Shown here: piece by piece, positions 49,086-58,500 of the stretch
Layout: each line of letters opens with the position of its first letter
How positions within the stretch are numbered: the first letter of the stretch is position 1
From: Bacteroidales bacterium
GTDB lineage: Bacteria; Bacteroidota; Bacteroidia; Bacteroidales; UBA932
Assembly: GCA_016287075.1 (NCBI GenBank)
Contig: JAEEVC010000004.1
Span: forward strand, 1 to 64,000
Length of the DNA stretch: 64,000 bases
Reading direction: 5' to 3'
Made by a program: the position numbers and the translations under genes
Notes under the pieces: generated by a model
What the model saw: only the letters and a program-made list of their open reading frames with translations
Database searches by the model: none
What the model was told of the DNA's origin: nothing

Positions 49086-50174
49086 TTACTTGCTCACAAT
49101 GATATAGGTCGGATAGTGGTCGGAGTAGCCGCCCACGAAGGCGCCGTTGGAGAAGGTCCGCATCGGCGTGTCCTTGTACTGGCCGGTCTGGTTGGTCATG
49201 AAGGGCTTCACGAAGATGCGGCCGTAGAAGGACTGTTTCCGTTTCTTGATGATGGGCTGGATGGCCAGGGTCCCTTCCGGCGCGTGCACCAGGCTGTTGC
49301 TCGCGAGGATGCAGTCGAAGATGCACCACTCGCCCCGGTAGGCCAGGGAGCCGTAGCCGGCATGGAACATCGCAAGGAACGGGTTGAGATAGTCCTGCGG
49401 GCCGACCTCTTCGGGGAATTCCCGGCCGTGCATGTAAACGGCCATGGACTCGTCGTCCGGGTTGTCGTTCATGTCGCCCATGATCACGCACTTGATGCCC
49501 GGATACTTCTCCATCATCTTCAGGGAATGCTGATAGGCGATCTCGCCGCCGCGGGCCCGCAGGTCCGCGCCCTTGTCGCCGAGACGGGACGGCAGGTGCA
49601 GGACATAGAAGGCGAAGTCTTCGCCGTCGATCAGGCCGTGGACCATCAGGATGTCACGGGTGCGGAAATAGTCCTTTTCCTCCTGGTTCAGCGAGAATTC
49701 GATGTCGGATCCCTCGAAGGTGAAGGGGATGGATTCGCTTTCCACGACGGTCATCTGCTCCGGCTTGTAGAGCAGGGCGACATCCACGCCGCGGCGGTCG
49801 GGACCGTCGTAATGGACGATCTGGTAGTTGGCCTCGGCGATCTCGGGTTCGATCACGAGGTCCTCCAGGACGTGGCGGTTCTCGATCTCGGACACGCCGA
49901 GGACCGTGTGCCAGCGGCCGTTGTCGTTCTTCATCTCGGCGATGACATGGGCCATGTTGCGGAGTTTCTTCCGGTATTTGGCTTCCGTCCACTGGTTCGC
50001 GCCGTCGGGAAGGTACTCGTAGTCGTTCTTCCCGTCGTCGTGATAGGTGTCGAAAAGGTTCTCCAGGTTGTAGAAGCCGATGACATAGGTGCGGTTGCCG
50101 CGGGCCGTCGCGACGGACGGCAGGAGCAGCAGGGCCGCGAGCAGGGTGAGGAGTGCTCTTTTCATAAGGTTCAT
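49086..50174 (-). CDS. Exported endonuclease/exonuclease/phosphatase family protein
   Basis: 362 residues. The start is 50174 (MNLMKRALLTLLAALLLLPS), 4 bp after the previous stop; 50165 is an alternative. Signal peptide to about residue 24. The EEP fold has FYNLENLFDT near 34-43, SEIENR (metal-binding Glu) near 91-96, RRGVDVALLYKP near 125, FYVLHLPSRLGDKGA near 188-202, IMGDMNDNPDD near 232-242, and a final SDHYPTYI. The family cleaves phosphodiester or phosphomonoester bonds in nucleic acids or lipids. Here it sits between a NUC1 nuclease lipoprotein and a TonB receptor, so extracellular nucleic acid is the likeliest substrate. Confidence 0.92.
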   Translation of the reverse strand: MNLMKRALLTLLAALLLLPSVATARGNRTYVIGFYNLENLFDTYHDDGKNDYEYLPDGANQWTEAKYRKKLRNMAHVIAEMKNDNGRWHTVLGVSEIENRHVLEDLVIEPEIAEANYQIVHYDGPDRRGVDVALLYKPEQMTVVESESIPFTFEGSDIEFSLNQEEKDYFRTRDILMVHGLIDGEDFAFYVLHLPSRLGDKGADLRARGGEIAYQHSLKMMEKYPGIKCVIMGDMNDNPDDESMAVYMHGREFPEEVGPQDYLNPFLAMFHAGYGSLAYRGEWCIFDCILASNSLVHAPEGTLAIQPIIKKRKQSFYGRIFVKPFMTNQTGQYKDTPMRTFSNGAFVGGYSDHYPTYIIVSK

Positions 50175-50178
50175 TTTA

Positions 50179-51399
50179 TTATTTCCACCAGGGGTTCGGG
50201 CGCTCGGCCTCCACCTTGGCGGCGGTTTCCTTCGGAAGGACTTCCGCGAGATTGACAAAGAAATCGATGCCGGTCTTCTGCTCCAGTTCATCCACGGACA
50301 TGATGTAATCCATGCAGGAATCGCCGGCGATGTTGCCGTCGTGCGGGAGCAGGAAGCCGCAGGCGAGATAGCCGCTGAAGCCGACGGTAGAAGAGGGCAT
50401 GTACCGGAGAAGGGCCTTGAAATAGGCCGACGGGACGCCGACCCGGCGGCCGCCGCGGTCGGTGATGACCCGCAGGACCGGATCGACGACGCAGCCGGTG
50501 ACCACGTACAGGGTGTCCGAGGAACTGGCCCAGCCGCGGATCCGGCTTTCGAGATCGGCCCAGATGCCGCCGTTGAACGCGTTGTTCTGCGGAGTCATGT
50601 TGGTCGCGAAGAACGTGGACACGTTGGCGTTGTAGTTGAGCCGGTCCGCGGACGGAAGCTGGTGTCCGCGCGCGGAACCGTCACCATAGGTCTGGGCGTA
50701 GCCGGAACTGTTCAGGATGGCGAACTGCGTCTCCGCGGGAAGCAGCGGGTCATATCCCCACTGGTCCGTACGCTTGCCGCTGCCGATCAGTCCCTTGTTC
50801 AGCGGATAGGCCACCCAGCGGGCTACGCGGTTGTCGTAGTCGTAATAGAAGGACCAGTTACGCTGGCCGCCGGTCTTGTAATAATCGCCGCCCTTCATGT
50901 CGTGGGCGAAGAAATCGAAGTTGTCCTGATCGCTGGTGGCCGGGAGTTCCAGCCACTTGTGGTACGCCCTGCCATGGCCCTCGATATCCACGGGCTTGCC
51001 GCCGGTTCCCGGACCGACGGTCCCGCTCTTGCCCGCCTGAAGCAGTTGCAGGACGGGGGAGGCGGCCGCCGTGACCAGCACGACTTCCAGGGTGCGGGAA
51101 TCATCGCCCGTGTTTTCCTGGACGGTCAGGACGACGCTGTTCTTGTTGCCCGTCCCGGAAGACGGCGTGACGGAGGCCCAGCCGCCATCGCCGCCGGGAT
51201 AGCGGAGTTCGATGCTCCAGTCTCCTTCCGCCGTCACGGACAGGAAGAGGCTCGTCTTGGCGGAGCCCAGGCTGGTCGAGGCAGCGGTTTCAATCCTGGC
51301 GGTCGCGACCGGCCCTTCCTTCCCGGGATCGCACGACGACGCGGAGACGGCCAGAAGGATGACCGCCGCCGCGTAGAGGATGATGTTCCGTGCGCTCAT
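50179..51399 (-). CDS. BACON-domain NUC1-type DNA/RNA endonuclease lipoprotein
   Basis: 406 residues with a lipobox (LLAVSASSC, Cys23). A BACON-like domain covers about 35-125 (SLFLSVTAEGDWSIELRY, ending VLQLLQAGKSG). The DNA/RNA non-specific endonuclease domain spans about 145-385, with SARGHQLPSADR at 242-253 (catalytic His246) and the metal/structural NMTPQNNAFNGGIWADLE near 267-284. The usual DRGH motif reads ARGH here, so the first Asp is replaced by Ala243. This may lower activity or be a Bacteroidetes variant. Probably anchored at the cell surface to cut extracellular nucleic acid. Confidence 0.88.
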   Translation of the reverse strand: MSARNIILYAAAVILLAVSASSCDPGKEGPVATARIETAASTSLGSAKTSLFLSVTAEGDWSIELRYPGGDGGWASVTPSSGTGNKNSVVLTVQENTGDDSRTLEVVLVTAAASPVLQLLQAGKSGTVGPGTGGKPVDIEGHGRAYHKWLELPATSDQDNFDFFAHDMKGGDYYKTGGQRNWSFYYDYDNRVARWVAYPLNKGLIGSGKRTDQWGYDPLLPAETQFAILNSSGYAQTYGDGSARGHQLPSADRLNYNANVSTFFATNMTPQNNAFNGGIWADLESRIRGWASSSDTLYVVTGCVVDPVLRVITDRGGRRVGVPSAYFKALLRYMPSSTVGFSGYLACGFLLPHDGNIAGDSCMDYIMSVDELEQKTGIDFFVNLAEVLPKETAAKVEAERPNPWWK

Positions 51400-51415
51400 G
51401 GTGGGAAATAATTGA

Positions 51416-54073
51416 TTATTCAGCTTTTATACCAAAGAGGATGCAGCGGGTGCCGCCATTGCTGACGGTGGAAACGTTCGCGACCGTCTCCGCGGCGAGC
51501 GGGGCGCCCAGACTGATGGTGTGATAATCCGAAGCGGTGACCGTCACGTTCCACGGGGAGTTGCCGGAAACGCTCGAATTCGCCGCCACCGCGATTTCCT
51601 GGCTGTTACCGCCGATCTCGGCCACCAGCGTGGTGCCGGTCGAGGTCCAGCCGATGGCATAGAAGGACACCTTGGACGTGCCGGCCGGGAGCGTGACCGT
51701 GCCGGCGCCGGTCTTGGAGCCGGTCCCCATCTTCAGGCAGTCGAATTCCGTCGAGCCGCCGTTCACCTTGATCTTGCCGAGCTGGGAGCTGCCTCCCGCC
51801 GCGAAGGTCACATTGCTGGCGAAATCGCCGGCCGGCGTGTCGCCGCCGGGGGTGTCGCCGCCCGGTGTGCCACCGCCGGGGGTCTCGCCCGAACCGCCCT
51901 CGACCTTGACGAGGATCAGCTGGACGTTGTTGCGGGAAGAATGGATGGTGTTGAAGTAGCCCGTGAGGGTCACCTTGTCGCCGGCCTTGATGGAGGAGAC
52001 CAGGGCGCTCGGGGCGCTGGAAAGCTCCACACCGCGGGTGGCACCCTCGACCTTGTAATTGATGTAGGTGCCGCTCTGGAAGGCCTCGGCCTGGATGGTG
52101 ATGTACTCAGCCACGGAGGAGCTGTAGCTGTCGATGGTCGCCGTGATGTCCTTCGCGGCGGGGTACGGGACGGTGGCGCCGGAGGAAACGACGTTCACGG
52201 TCGGGCCGGTGATCTCCGGCAGGCCGTAATAGTCCTCCAGCTTGCCCTTTACGGTCACCTTGTCGCCCACCTTGGCGGAAGGAGCCGAGCTGGTGAACAC
52301 ATAGATATGGTTCGTGCCGTCCGTGACGACGATGCCCTTGGTGGTCGCGGCGCCGACGAAGACCTCGTTCGTCTGGACATCAATCTGCTGGCCGGCGACC
52401 TTCTTGCCGATAATGACGTCGAGGTTCTCGCCTTCGACCGGGGTCGGGGGCGGGGTGGAACCGGAGGTGAAGGAGATGACCGTCGCGTTCATCACCTCAT
52501 GCTGGCTCTTGGAGCTGTAGAATTCGTAGGTACCGGTCACGACGATGGTGCCGCCGTCGGAAATCTTGCTGCTCCAGGCCTCGTACTGGCCGTCCTTGAA
52601 GCCATAGACCAGGATGGTGCCGGTCGGATCGGTCAGGTTGAACTGCATCCAGTTCTTGCCGCTGGAAGCGGTCCCGGTCTTGAATTCGGACACCGTGCCG
52701 GTCAGCTGGTAATAGGTCGCCCCGTCGGTCGTGATGAACTCGGACACGGTCTTCGGCGTGATATCCGTCTGCGGCGTCCCTCCTTCGAAGGAAAGGATCA
52801 TCGCGTTCATCACCTCATGCTGGCTCTTGGAACTGTAGAATTCATAGGTACCGCCGACGACGATGGTGCCGCCGTCGGAAATCTTGCTGCTCCAGGCCTC
52901 GTACTGGCCGTCCTTGAAGCCATATACCAGGATGGTGCCGGTATCGTCGGTCAGGTTGAACTGCATCCAGTTCTTGCCGCTGGAAGCGGTCCCGGTCTTG
53001 AATTCGGACACCTTGCCGGTCAGTTTGTACACCGTCTTGCCGTCGCTCTTGATGAATTCGGCCACGGTCGAGGCGGGGGCTTTTTCGTAATCGGTGGTGT
53101 CGCCGCCCGTGGAACCGCCGCCCAGGTCGATGTACTTGCCGTTGGCATAGTCCGGAACCGTACCGTTGCCGCCGCGGAGGACCTTGAGGTCATCCAGCCG
53201 GTGGCCGCTGGCGATGGTGGAGGTGAAGTGGACGTAGAGATACTCCGTGCCCGCGGGAACGGCGAATTCGGTCTTGGCGAGATCCCAGGTGCCGGAGAGG
53301 TCGCCGGTCGCGAAGGTGTATTCGAGATTGGCGAAGTGCTCGCCGTCGATGGAGGCGCTCACGAGGAACTCATTATGCTTGAAGGTGTTGTCTTCGGCGC
53401 CGTAGAGGTAGCGCTCCGTCCCGAAGGTCATGATGAGGTTCGTCGCGCCGTTCAGGGCGATCTTCTTGATGGCAAGGTAGCCGTTCTCGCCGAAGAGGAT
53501 GTTGTTGACGCCGGAGCCGACGTAATTCTCCGAATTGTGCGTGTTCGACGGGCTGTTGCCACGGACGCTCGTCCTGGCGGAGGCGTACTCGACGGAAGCG
53601 ATGCCCTTGCCGGTCTGGTTCTTCCAGATGTCGGAAACGTCGCAGTACGGGAACGGCGAGCTGGTCGGGGCGGCCTCCTTGTCGAAGTTGTTGGCGTACA
53701 GGAGGGCGTCCTCTTCGCTGCCGGCTTCACCCGTCTGGCTGACCTTGAGCGTCTTTTTCAGCAGGCCGATGGTCACCTTGAGGTCCGCGGTGCGGTTGAC
53801 GCCGGAGTTGGGCATCACCGTGACCGTGACGGTCTGGTCTTTCGTGGAGGCCTTGCCGCTCTGCGGGTCGAGCGCGATCCACTCGGGAAGGTTTTCAACC
53901 ACCCAGTCCCGGGTCGCCTTGACGGTGACGTTCTGGGAACCCGCATCAACGCCGAAACTGAGCTCGGCGGGCGTGACGGTGAGTTCCGGCATGCCGAGGT
54001 TCTCTTCCTCCTGACAGGCGGACACCAAGGCCGCGAGGGTCAGGAAAGAAAGTAGTAAATGTCTGGTTTTCAT
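51416..54073 (-). CDS. Multi-domain BACON and tandem OB-fold surface lipoprotein
   Basis: 885 residues from the ATG at 54073 (MKTRHLLLSFLTLAALVSAC, Cys20). Order: BACON domain (about 25-115: LTVTPAELSFGVDAGSQNVT), a jelly-roll-like domain (about 125-300), then OB-fold domains at about 330-420, 436-526 and 540-640. A Gly/Thr/Pro linker (GGGTPGGDTPGGDTPAG) and a C-terminal beta domain follow. The first two OB domains are nearly identical (VYKLTGKVSEFKTGTASSGK / YYQLTGTVSEFKTGTASSGK), a recent internal duplication. OB folds of this sort bind nucleic acid or sugars. A surface-capture role in the operon is inferred. It lies 22 bp after the preceding lipoprotein gene. Confidence 0.8.
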   Translation of the reverse strand: MKTRHLLLSFLTLAALVSACQEEENLGMPELTVTPAELSFGVDAGSQNVTVKATRDWVVENLPEWIALDPQSGKASTKDQTVTVTVMPNSGVNRTADLKVTIGLLKKTLKVSQTGEAGSEEDALLYANNFDKEAAPTSSPFPYCDVSDIWKNQTGKGIASVEYASARTSVRGNSPSNTHNSENYVGSGVNNILFGENGYLAIKKIALNGATNLIMTFGTERYLYGAEDNTFKHNEFLVSASIDGEHFANLEYTFATGDLSGTWDLAKTEFAVPAGTEYLYVHFTSTIASGHRLDDLKVLRGGNGTVPDYANGKYIDLGGGSTGGDTTDYEKAPASTVAEFIKSDGKTVYKLTGKVSEFKTGTASSGKNWMQFNLTDDTGTILVYGFKDGQYEAWSSKISDGGTIVVGGTYEFYSSKSQHEVMNAMILSFEGGTPQTDITPKTVSEFITTDGATYYQLTGTVSEFKTGTASSGKNWMQFNLTDPTGTILVYGFKDGQYEAWSSKISDGGTIVVTGTYEFYSSKSQHEVMNATVISFTSGSTPPPTPVEGENLDVIIGKKVAGQQIDVQTNEVFVGAATTKGIVVTDGTNHIYVFTSSAPSAKVGDKVTVKGKLEDYYGLPEITGPTVNVVSSGATVPYPAAKDITATIDSYSSSVAEYITIQAEAFQSGTYINYKVEGATRGVELSSAPSALVSSIKAGDKVTLTGYFNTIHSSRNNVQLILVKVEGGSGETPGGGTPGGDTPGGDTPAGDFASNVTFAAGGSSQLGKIKVNGGSTEFDCLKMGTGSKTGAGTVTLPAGTSKVSFYAIGWTSTGTTLVAEIGGNSQEIAVAANSSVSGNSPWNVTVTASDYHTISLGAPLAAETVANVSTVSNGGTRCILFGIKAE
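52485..53073 (-). repeat. Tandem duplication of an OB-fold-coding unit (period 318 bp)
   Basis: 52485-52755 and 52803-53073 are nearly identical at the DNA level, offset by exactly 318 bp (106 codons). The high identity indicates a recent duplication or ongoing gene conversion. Confidence 0.88.
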
Positions 54074-54095
54074 TTTGTTCTGTGTATTAATTGTT

Positions 54096-55364
54096 TTATT
54101 CAAATTCCACGGTCAGTTTTTCCATCCGGACCTGTCTGTTCGACGACTGAAGGACCACCCGGGGCGCTGAGCCGTTCCAGGTCACGGTCAGGGCGGACGC
54201 ATCAGCCCTGGCATTCGCGCCTCCTTCCAGGCCCGGCATGTCCGAGCAATAGGATGTCGTGCCGGCATTGGGCGCACAGCCGATGACGATCTTCTTCATC
54301 CGCTGGCCGGTCAGGGATTCGATGCAGAGGACACCGTTCAAGTAAATGCGGACATGGTTGGCATTCGGGGCGACCATTGCCGTCGAGCCGGTATGCCTGT
54401 AATAACCGACCCTGAGGTCTTCCCGCTCCATCACGAAACCGGCGCCATAGGTCCCGTCCGTCCTGGCGGACCAGGTCTGGGCGTCCGAATTCGTGGCGAA
54501 GGACACCTTTTCCCCGGATGAGGAACCTCCGCCGCCACCTCCCTTCAGCGAATAGAGGTAAGCCTTGCCGGCGACGGTCTGGGGCGTGTTGCCCCTGTAG
54601 TTCATCAGCTTGCCGCAGATGACCACGTCGGCGCCGACCTTGATGTCGGTCTGGCCTTCCTCGAACTTCTTGTTGCCGAGATAGAGGATGCGGAAGCAGC
54701 AGAACTCATTTTTCTCCGCGCCGTCGTCGGAAATGTAGAAGGACGCGTTGCCATAGGTACCGCCTTCCGTAAAGGTGCCCCCCTTCGAGATCCGGGAAAT
54801 CTTTCCCTTCATGTACACGTCGTCCGTCGATTCATAATCGGTATTGCTCGTCCACGTCAGGCCCTTGACGGCATCCAGCGCCTGGGCGACCGTGTACGGG
54901 TTATCCACGGTGCCGGCCGTCGTCGTGTCCCCGCCAGGGGTATCGCCGCCGGGCGTGTCGCCGCTCACCTTCTTGACGAACCAGGCATACATCATCTGAA
55001 TCTTGTCACCATAAGATCCGCGGTAGCCCCGGATCCGGATCCGGTCGCCGGGGTTCAGGCCCAGCGAGGAATAGCTGTGGTCATTCTTGGTGCCATATCC
55101 CAGAGGGGTCGCCGTCAGGCCATAGACATAGACGCTGCCGGTCTCGTCCTTCAGGTCGAAGAATCCGTACGTCGTGTTGATATTGCCCTCGATCGTTCCG
55201 ACCAGCTCATAAACCTGGGTATCGGACTCGGGCGCGGCGAGGAACTCCGTCACGGTAACGGCCTGCACCTCCTGACCCTCTTCCTGAGGTTCCGGCTCTT
55301 TCCGGCAGGCGGACAAAAGGGCCGCCATGGCCATGAAAGAAAGAAGCAACTGCTTGGTTTTCAT
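54096..55364 (-). CDS. OB-fold surface lipoprotein
   Basis: 422 residues with a lipobox (LLSFMAMAALLSAC, Cys20). Two OB-like domains follow: about 38-135 (VYELVGTIEGNINTTYGFFD, GDRIRIRGYRGSYGDKIQMM) and about 160-275 (DVYMKGKISRISKGGTFTEG, SFYISDDGAEKNEF, VVICGKLMNYRGNTPQTVAG). Gly/Thr/Pro linkers (GDTPGGDTPGGDTT) separate them, and a C-terminal beta domain is at about 290-422. The second OB domain is clearly homologous to one in the lipoprotein at 55537-59895. First gene after the strong promoter at 55417-55447; next gene after 22 bp. The ligand is unknown, nucleic acid or glycan. Confidence 0.78.
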   Translation of the reverse strand: MKTKQLLLSFMAMAALLSACRKEPEPQEEGQEVQAVTVTEFLAAPESDTQVYELVGTIEGNINTTYGFFDLKDETGSVYVYGLTATPLGYGTKNDHSYSSLGLNPGDRIRIRGYRGSYGDKIQMMYAWFVKKVSGDTPGGDTPGGDTTTAGTVDNPYTVAQALDAVKGLTWTSNTDYESTDDVYMKGKISRISKGGTFTEGGTYGNASFYISDDGAEKNEFCCFRILYLGNKKFEEGQTDIKVGADVVICGKLMNYRGNTPQTVAGKAYLYSLKGGGGGGSSSGEKVSFATNSDAQTWSARTDGTYGAGFVMEREDLRVGYYRHTGSTAMVAPNANHVRIYLNGVLCIESLTGQRMKKIVIGCAPNAGTTSYCSDMPGLEGGANARADASALTVTWNGSAPRVVLQSSNRQVRMEKLTVEFE

Positions 55365-55416
55365 TTCGTTCCGTTTATTAATCCGTCTATACTCCGCCCA
55401 ATACGGGTATTATAGG

Positions 55417-55447
55417 CAAATATACCGAAATGTTTCCGCTTTCACAA
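55417..55447 (-). promoter_or_regulatory. Promoter of the nine-gene scavenging operon
   Basis: On the minus strand: TTG (55445-55447), a 20-nt spacer and TATATTTG (55417-55424), an exact consensus. The leader is about 45 nt. No equally good promoter occurs in the 1-22 bp gaps of the following eight genes. Confidence 0.82.
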
Positions 55448-55468
55448 TATTTTTTCGCGCACGCGCAT

Positions 55469-55498
55469 AAAAAACCGACCCGGGGAATCCCGGGCCGG
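55469..55498 (-). terminator. Intrinsic terminator of the Oar-like receptor operon
   Basis: CCGACCCGGG/CCCGGGCCGG hairpin (55475-55498), followed on the minus strand by six T's. It separates the 55.5-63.3 kb pair from the next operon. Confidence 0.88.
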
Positions 55499-55536
55499 CT
55501 GTACAGAATCGTTCGCGCCTGGCTGACGCGAGCCGC

Positions 55537-58500
55537 TTATTCGCGGACGACGTTGACCTCCGCGATGGCGTTGCCCTTGAGCGCAGCGCAAAGCGGGAAG
55601 GCAGCAAGCTGGCTGCTGACCGTCACAGGCTCGCCCTCGGCGCCGAGGCTCAGCACGGTCGTGCCCTCGTCGCGCCAGCGGCCGACGACGGCGCTCTTCA
55701 GCGCGTCTCCGGAGATGGAGCAGGAAACGGTCGTGCCCTTCCACAGGAGGCCGTTGGCATCCTGGCCGCAACCACCGGCAAGACCACCGGCAAAGCCGGC
55801 TCCGGCGATGATTTCACCCTTGCTCTGGCAACCGGCCATGCTGGCGTTGATGTAGCCGGCGAGGCCGCCGATTTCGGGCTCCTTGCCCGCCGTGCCCGAA
55901 ACATAGGTGGAGGCATAGTTGACCTTACCGGAGTTGGTACAATTGGTCATCATGCCGTTGAAGGAGCCGGAGAGGCCGCCGAGGCAGACCGGGTTGTTGG
56001 CCGTGCTGGTGACCGTGCCGTCATTGACGCATTCCGTCATCTCGAAGCCGCCGGTGTACTGGCCGTTGATGCCGCCCACATAAGAGAGGGCTCCGGGGGT
56101 TGTCAGGATGTTCTGGAAGGTGACATCGCCATGGTTTTCGCAGCGGACAAGCTTGCTCGTCTTGGTGATGTAACCGACGATACCGCCGAAGTAGACCTGC
56201 TCGGAGTTCGGGTAGTTCCCTTCTTCGGAGAGGCCGTCAAACACCACGGCCGCTTTGTTCACACCGCCTTCCATGTCGGCGGCAAGATAGCCGACGAGCG
56301 CGGAAGCGTTGGAAAGCTTCGTCTGGGTCTTGATGGTGATCGGCTTGTTGTTGACGATGTTCTTCAGGTTCGCCGTGGCGGCGCCGATGACGCCGGCGAT
56401 GCACATCTGCGGGCCGCCGGTATTGACCATGCGGGGAGTCAGGACAAGTTCCGCATTGTTGGAGATGTTCTCGACGAGGACCGGGGTCGCGCTGTTGTTC
56501 GTCTTGTTGGCGATGAAGGGGCCGACATTGCCGAATACGCCGCCGAAGGTGCTCCAGTCGGTGTTGCCGCCGTTCTGGGCGAGCGACGTGCCGCCCGCGA
56601 AGCCGGAGTCAAGCGTGATGGTGCCGTAGTTATGGCAGTCGGAAGCATTGCCGGTCACATAGCCGGCGACGCCGCCGATGCTCGCGTCGGTCACAGCGGT
56701 CGTCTTGCTGCCGGTGTACTTCAGCGTACCGTAGTTCTCGGCATGATGGAGTTCACCTTCCACCGCACCGACGACACCGCCGAGGCAGGGATAGCTGCCG
56801 GAACCGCCGGCCGGGTATTCCCATTCGAGGTTACCGCGGTTGATGACATTCTCGATGATGCCGCAGTCGAAGTTCCGGCCGGTTTCTTTCACATTAGCGT
56901 TGGAAGGGGTCTGGCCGACGACGCCGCCGATGCCGAACTTTGCCATCGCCTTGGAGGCGCCGCTGAAGAGGAATTTGACGGAGGCCTCGTTGACGCAGTC
57001 CTTGACGATGACCTTGCCGGTCTGGCCATCCACGCCGGCGCGGGCGACAACACCCGCAATGGAACTGATGCCCTTGGACTTCTCCTTCAGTTCGACATCG
57101 ACGGATCCGGAGAACTTGCAGCCCTGGATGGTGCCGGTTGTCATCTCGCCGACGATGCCGGCGCAGTAAACCCGGGCCGCCGTACCTTCCGCATCCGTAC
57201 CGGGGCCGGAAACCTTGATGTCGCCGTTGATGTCACAGTCGAGGACCGTGCCGGTGGACTTGGACGCGACCAGGGCGTAGCCGGTCATGTCCGGCCAGGT
57301 GCCGGTGTAGTTGAGGACGGCGTTCGTCATCTTGAGGTTCTTGACCGTACCGCTCAGTTCGGCGAAGAGGCCGTTCTGGGCCGACATGTTCTTGATGGTC
57401 TTGCCGTCGCCGTCGAAGGTTCCGGCAAAGCTCGTGGCGGGAGTGATGTCCACGCCGGCAAGGTCGATGTCGCTCCCGAGGGTGAAGACATCCGTCTCGG
57501 CACACGTCGGGGCAGCGGCGAGGAACTGGACCAGTTCTTCCGCCGTCTTGATCGTGACCCCTTCTTCCGGCTGGGCATTCTCGTCACCGAACAGTTCGCT
57601 GCGGATAGCGACATCCGCGCCGATGCCGTCGGCCTTGTCGAGGTTGTTGTCCAGCATGTACTTGAAGAAGAACGCGTACGTCAGCAGTGCGCGCTTTGCG
57701 CTGAAGCTGCCCGCGTAATTCGTAATCGGGTCACGCGGATAGGTGCACATGTTCGAGATGTCCTTGCCGTGCGAATAGTTCAGCGCACGCATCACCTGGT
57801 TGTCCAGGATCGTGACATCGACCTGGCTGTGGACCGCCTTGCCGTCAACGATCTTGATGAGGTGACCGTTGTTGCCGGTGCCCTGGCCGGTCGCGATGTC
57901 ATAGGTCCCGAGCTCGTTGTACGGAGCGGAACCCCACGTGTAATCGTGCGTGGCGGGAACTTCCGTCGTGCTCATCGCCTGCGCACCGCCCGCAAGGGCC
58001 GCGATCTTGCCGGCACCGTAGTTCTCCGTGTCGAGGCCGTCATAGCCGCGGAGGAGGAGGTAGCTGCGGGAGGCCGTCTCGTACATGTCGGCCGTGTTGT
58101 AGGTCTTGTCACCGACCTTGATGGTCGTGTCGTCCGGGATGTAGTGGGCGTTCGGCGTGGCATCCACGGTGGAATGCATCTTGATCTCGCCGACGGTGGC
58201 ATTCCAGATGTCGATGACCTTCACGAACTCCTTCGCGAAGTCCTTGATGGTCGCTGCGGCAGGCTCGACGCCGCCGGTGGCGGTAAAGTCGGCGTTGTCG
58301 AAGAAACTGACCTGCTTGGTCGTATTGTAAAGGGTCGGATAGCAGATCATGTCACCCGTCGCGCCGGCCTCCAGGACGAGGGAGCCGTCGTTCTTCTGGG
58401 CATACACATTGATCTTGTTCTCACCCTGGGCCACCTCGCCGTTGCGAAGCGCCTTCCCGTTCTCGTCCTTGCCGCCCATCGCCTTCGTGACCGTAACGCC

